From Adenanthera pavonina (Eukaryota > Streptophyta > Magnoliopsida > Fabales > Fabaceae), in assembly GCA_026686845.1 (NCBI GenBank), contig JAIVEN010000022.1, forward strand, positions 24,650,001-24,714,000: a stretch of DNA of 64,000 bases, read 5' to 3'. Each line of letters opens with the position of its first letter. Positions within the stretch are counted from its first letter, which is position 1. A program made the translations under genes and the position numbers. The notes beneath the pieces were generated by a model. That model ran no database searches. It worked only from the letters and a program-made list of their open reading frames with translations, and had not been told where the DNA came from. This document shows positions 61,051 to 64,000 of this stretch, in pieces.

Positions 61051-64000
61051 CATTCTTGGTGCTCTCATTGAGAGAACTCGGAAAAAAATGGCAGATGAAA
61101 CGCGTCTCAAGGAACTTGCTGCAAATATGAAAAAGATGGGTGAACAGATGGAACAGTTAGAATCAGCAGCAAACTCTCGAATGGAACAACTAGAGAAGCT
61201 GGTGACAGATATGACTCGTGTTCCTATTGCTCAAGTTGATGGTATTGAGGCAATGCTCGAGACTCTCACTAGAGTAGTGGATTCCATTTCTCGAAAACCA
61301 GAGAAGACTACAATACCTGGGGAAGGGTCGTCCAGAGACACATCCAATACGACCTCTTATCAGCCATTCCATTCGACGTCTTGTCAACCATCCCAGTGGA
61401 AACAAGTAAAACTCGACTTCCCTAAGTTTGATGGTACTGATCCTTTGAACTGTTTGTTTCGAGCTGAGAAGTTTTTCGCCTACTACGATATGCCGCACTC
61501 ACAACGGATTACCATAGCTGCTGTGCACACGGAAGGGGTCGTAGTACCTTGGTTCCAGATGATGCAATAGAACAATCTATTTCCAAACTGGAAAACTCTT
61601 GCTCGTGCCATTGAAGACCAATTTGGTCCATCCAAATTTGAGAGCTCCAGAGGAAAACTATTCAGGATGCAACAAACTGATTCGGCCACAGATTTTTTTC
61701 AGCAATATGGTGCTCGCTAACAAGGTGGAAGGAATGACCGAAGATGCCATCATGGATTGTTTCATTAGTGGGTTGAAACCTGAACTTAGACATGACGTGA
61801 TAGCCAAGATCCCAACAACACCTCTTGAAGCTGCTTCGTTAGCTAGATTATATGATGAGAAACAAGCCTTATCAATAGCCCCACGATCAAGGGTTGTAGC
61901 TATTTCTGCGACACCTATAACCATGGTGAAATCTGGGAGTAACTCGCTGGTTCTTGCAACGAGCATCATTTCCAGAAGAAATGTAGGGGTGAAGGCACTA
62001 CCACCATTACTTCCTATGCTAACCATGAAACTGGGATTGCCCTTGAAGAAAATGCCTCCATCGAAAATTCAACTCCGGCAAGAAAAGGGACTATGTTTCA
62101 CCTGTGAAGAGAGGTTTACTTCTAGTCATAAGTGTCCCAATCGACACTATATGATCCTCCAGTGTGATGAAGACGATAGGATGCGGGCAAAAGTATAATG
62201 CCTGAAACAGAGGAAATCGATAGTACTGGGGAAGAAATTACTCTGCACCACCTATCTATGTATGCGATCAGGGGTTCCACTAGACCAGCGACTATTCGTT
62301 TTGACGAAACCATCAGGGGACGACCAATACAAGTTTTCCTAGATGGAGGGAGTTTGGACAATTTCATACAACCCAGAGTTGTGCATCATTTGAATTTACC
62401 AGTGATACCCACTCCAAGGACAAAAGTCGAAGTGGGGAGTGGTGAATGGATGCAATGTGAGGGATTGATACGAGAATGAAAGGTCGAAATCTGTGGACAT
62501 ACTTTGATCTTTCCAGCTTACATATCACCAGTGACTGGATCAGATGTGGTGATCGGAGCTTCATGGTTGGAAACAATCGGATCCCATATTGCCGATTATA
62601 GTAGATCTATGATTAAATTTCTCTCTGCTGGTGAATTTGTTACTTTATAGGGGTTCAAATCCGCACAAGTAAATCAAATCCAATACCGCCAAATGACACG
62701 TTTGCAAACAAAGGAAGCCATAGCAGAAATGTATGTCCTGCAGGCTTGTGGAACGGATGAGACACTAGAAAAAGGAGTGGAATTTCCAGAAGATTTACAT
62801 CCCGACATTCGGGATATTTTAACCAAATATCAGACGCCTTCAAGATACCACGAGAATTACCACTTGAATGAGGTTACAATCATTGAGTTGTGTTGGAGGT
62901 TGGAACGGGACCAGTAAAAGTTCGACCTTATAGATACCCATTCATAAAAAAAACAGAGATTGAAAAGATGGTTGCAGAAATGTTGCGAGAGACATTATAC
63001 AGCCCAACACGAGTCTTTATTCGGCTCCAGTGGTTTTGGTTCGAAAAAAAGATGGAACATAGTGATTTTGTGTGGATTATCATGCATTGAACGCAGTAAC
63101 AGTGAAAGATTCATTTCCCATGCTGACGGTCGATGAACTCATTGATGAATTAGGGGGATCTAAGTTTTATACAAAGCTAGATCTCCGGTTTGACTACCAT
63201 CAGATTCTGATGCACCTCGATGATAGAGAGAAAATGGCATTTCGAACCCACCAAGGATTATACGAGTGGTTAGTCATGCCCTTCGATCTGACAAATGCAC
63301 CGGTAACATTTCAGGCATTAATGAATTCCATTTTTCAGGGCTACCTTTCAAAATTTGTGCTTATTTTTTTTATAACATTTTAATTTATAGTGCCACGTGG
63401 CCCTCTCATCTGCAGCATTTGACCATGGTTTTGGAAAAGTTGGTTCAACATAGATTGTATGCCAAGCTAACCAAATGCTCTTTTGGACAAAGAAGGATTG
63501 ATTATTTGGGTCATATAGTATCGGGTAAGGCCATTGAAATGGATAATCAGAAGATCCAAGTTATGCAAAATTGGCCCATGCCAACTAATGTTAGTCAACT
63601 GAGAGCATTCCTCTGATTAACGGGCTATTACAGGAGATTCATAAAATCCTATGCCCAAATTGCAAGCCCATTGACGCAGTTACTTAAGAAAGATGGGTTC
63701 GAATGGAATAAGGAAGCCCAACAAGCATTTCAATTACTAAAGAAAGCCATGGGGGAAGCCCTAGTTCTTTCGCTACCAGATTTCACACAGCCTTTTATTC
63801 TGGAAACAGATGCTTGAGGATATGGAATTGGAGCAGTCTCGAGTCAATCGGGTCATCCGATTGCGTATTTTTCAAAAGAATTGTCACCAAGAATGCAAGC
63901 AAATCAGTATATGCAAGGGAACTACATGCAATAGTTGAAGCTGTTGCAAAATTCCGGCATTATTTATTTAGCAATTTGTTTATAATTTGGACTGATCATG
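61051..64000 (+). mobile_element. Decayed Ty3/gypsy gag-pol, truncated by the window edge
   Basis: The order is gag, zinc knuckle, protease, reverse transcriptase, RNase H. Gag starts at 61088 and shows a coiled-coil N terminus and a KLDFPKFDGTDP motif. A CFTC...HKC knuckle lies near 62093-62137. A protease-like FLDGGSLDNFI lies near 62335-62370. Reverse transcriptase is clear from YHALNAVT (about 63075) through FYTKLDL to LGHIVSGK (63510-63535), and RNase H-like sequence runs to the edge. It is broken by a TAG at 61568-61570, stops at 62477, 62648, 63381, 63616 and 63814, and several frame changes. The catalytic two-Asp motif of the reverse transcriptase is lost near 63360-63390. It cannot encode an active polyprotein. 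Integrase and the 3' LTR would lie beyond 64000. Confidence 0.9.

Noticed and set aside
1..64000. CRISPR arrays, operons or other prokaryotic systems
   Set aside because: The genes are spliced plant nuclear genes and no regularly spaced repeat array exists.

Overview
This is a plant nuclear window, almost certainly from a eudicot. The evidence is multi-exon genes with GT/AG introns, a TIP2-type aquaporin, a plant-type matrix metalloproteinase, a plant Agenet protein of the G2484-1 type, a plant O-fucosyltransferase-like protein, and very AT-rich intergenic DNA filled with small DNA transposons. I cannot name the species. All gene models come from reading splice sites and reading frame by eye.

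Layout. 1-1749 (minus): a TIP2;1-like aquaporin, cut by the left edge, with a repeat-filled second intron. 1750-13.5 kb: AT-rich intergenic DNA with two Tourist-type MITEs, a CACTA-like remnant and a SINE-like remnant. 13.5-26.4 kb (plus): a 14-coding-exon gene for a ~2185-aa tandem-Agenet protein; one intron carries the 3' end of a Ty3/gypsy element. 28.2-33.3 kb (minus): a complete nine-exon, 526-aa O-fucosyltransferase-family gene, convergent with the previous one. 33.6-54.4 kb: a gene desert holding a 945-bp Harbinger-like element, a 1469-bp MULE with 166-bp terminal inverted repeats, a probable LTR fragment, a hAT element and several recurring MITE families. 54.4-55.5 kb (plus): an intronless GPI-type matrix metalloproteinase. 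56.8-58.4 kb: a 1592-bp fold-back transposon that is a palindrome made of palindromes, flanked by a perfect 9-bp target duplication. 58.47-58.89 kb: an NFD6-like mitochondrial small-protein gene, directly downstream of the fold-back and carrying an in-frame stop at codon 16. 60.7-64 kb: the 5' LTR, gag, protease and reverse transcriptase/RNase H of a decayed Ty3/gypsy retrotransposon that runs off the right edge.

The genes do not form a functional cluster, as is normal for a plant chromosome. The most notable structure is the nested fold-back element, with the broken NFD6-like gene it separates from its upstream sequence. Exact target-site duplications define the MULE (9 bp, one mismatch), the hAT (8 bp, one mismatch), the fold-back (9 bp, perfect) and four Harbinger-type elements (TAA/TTA).
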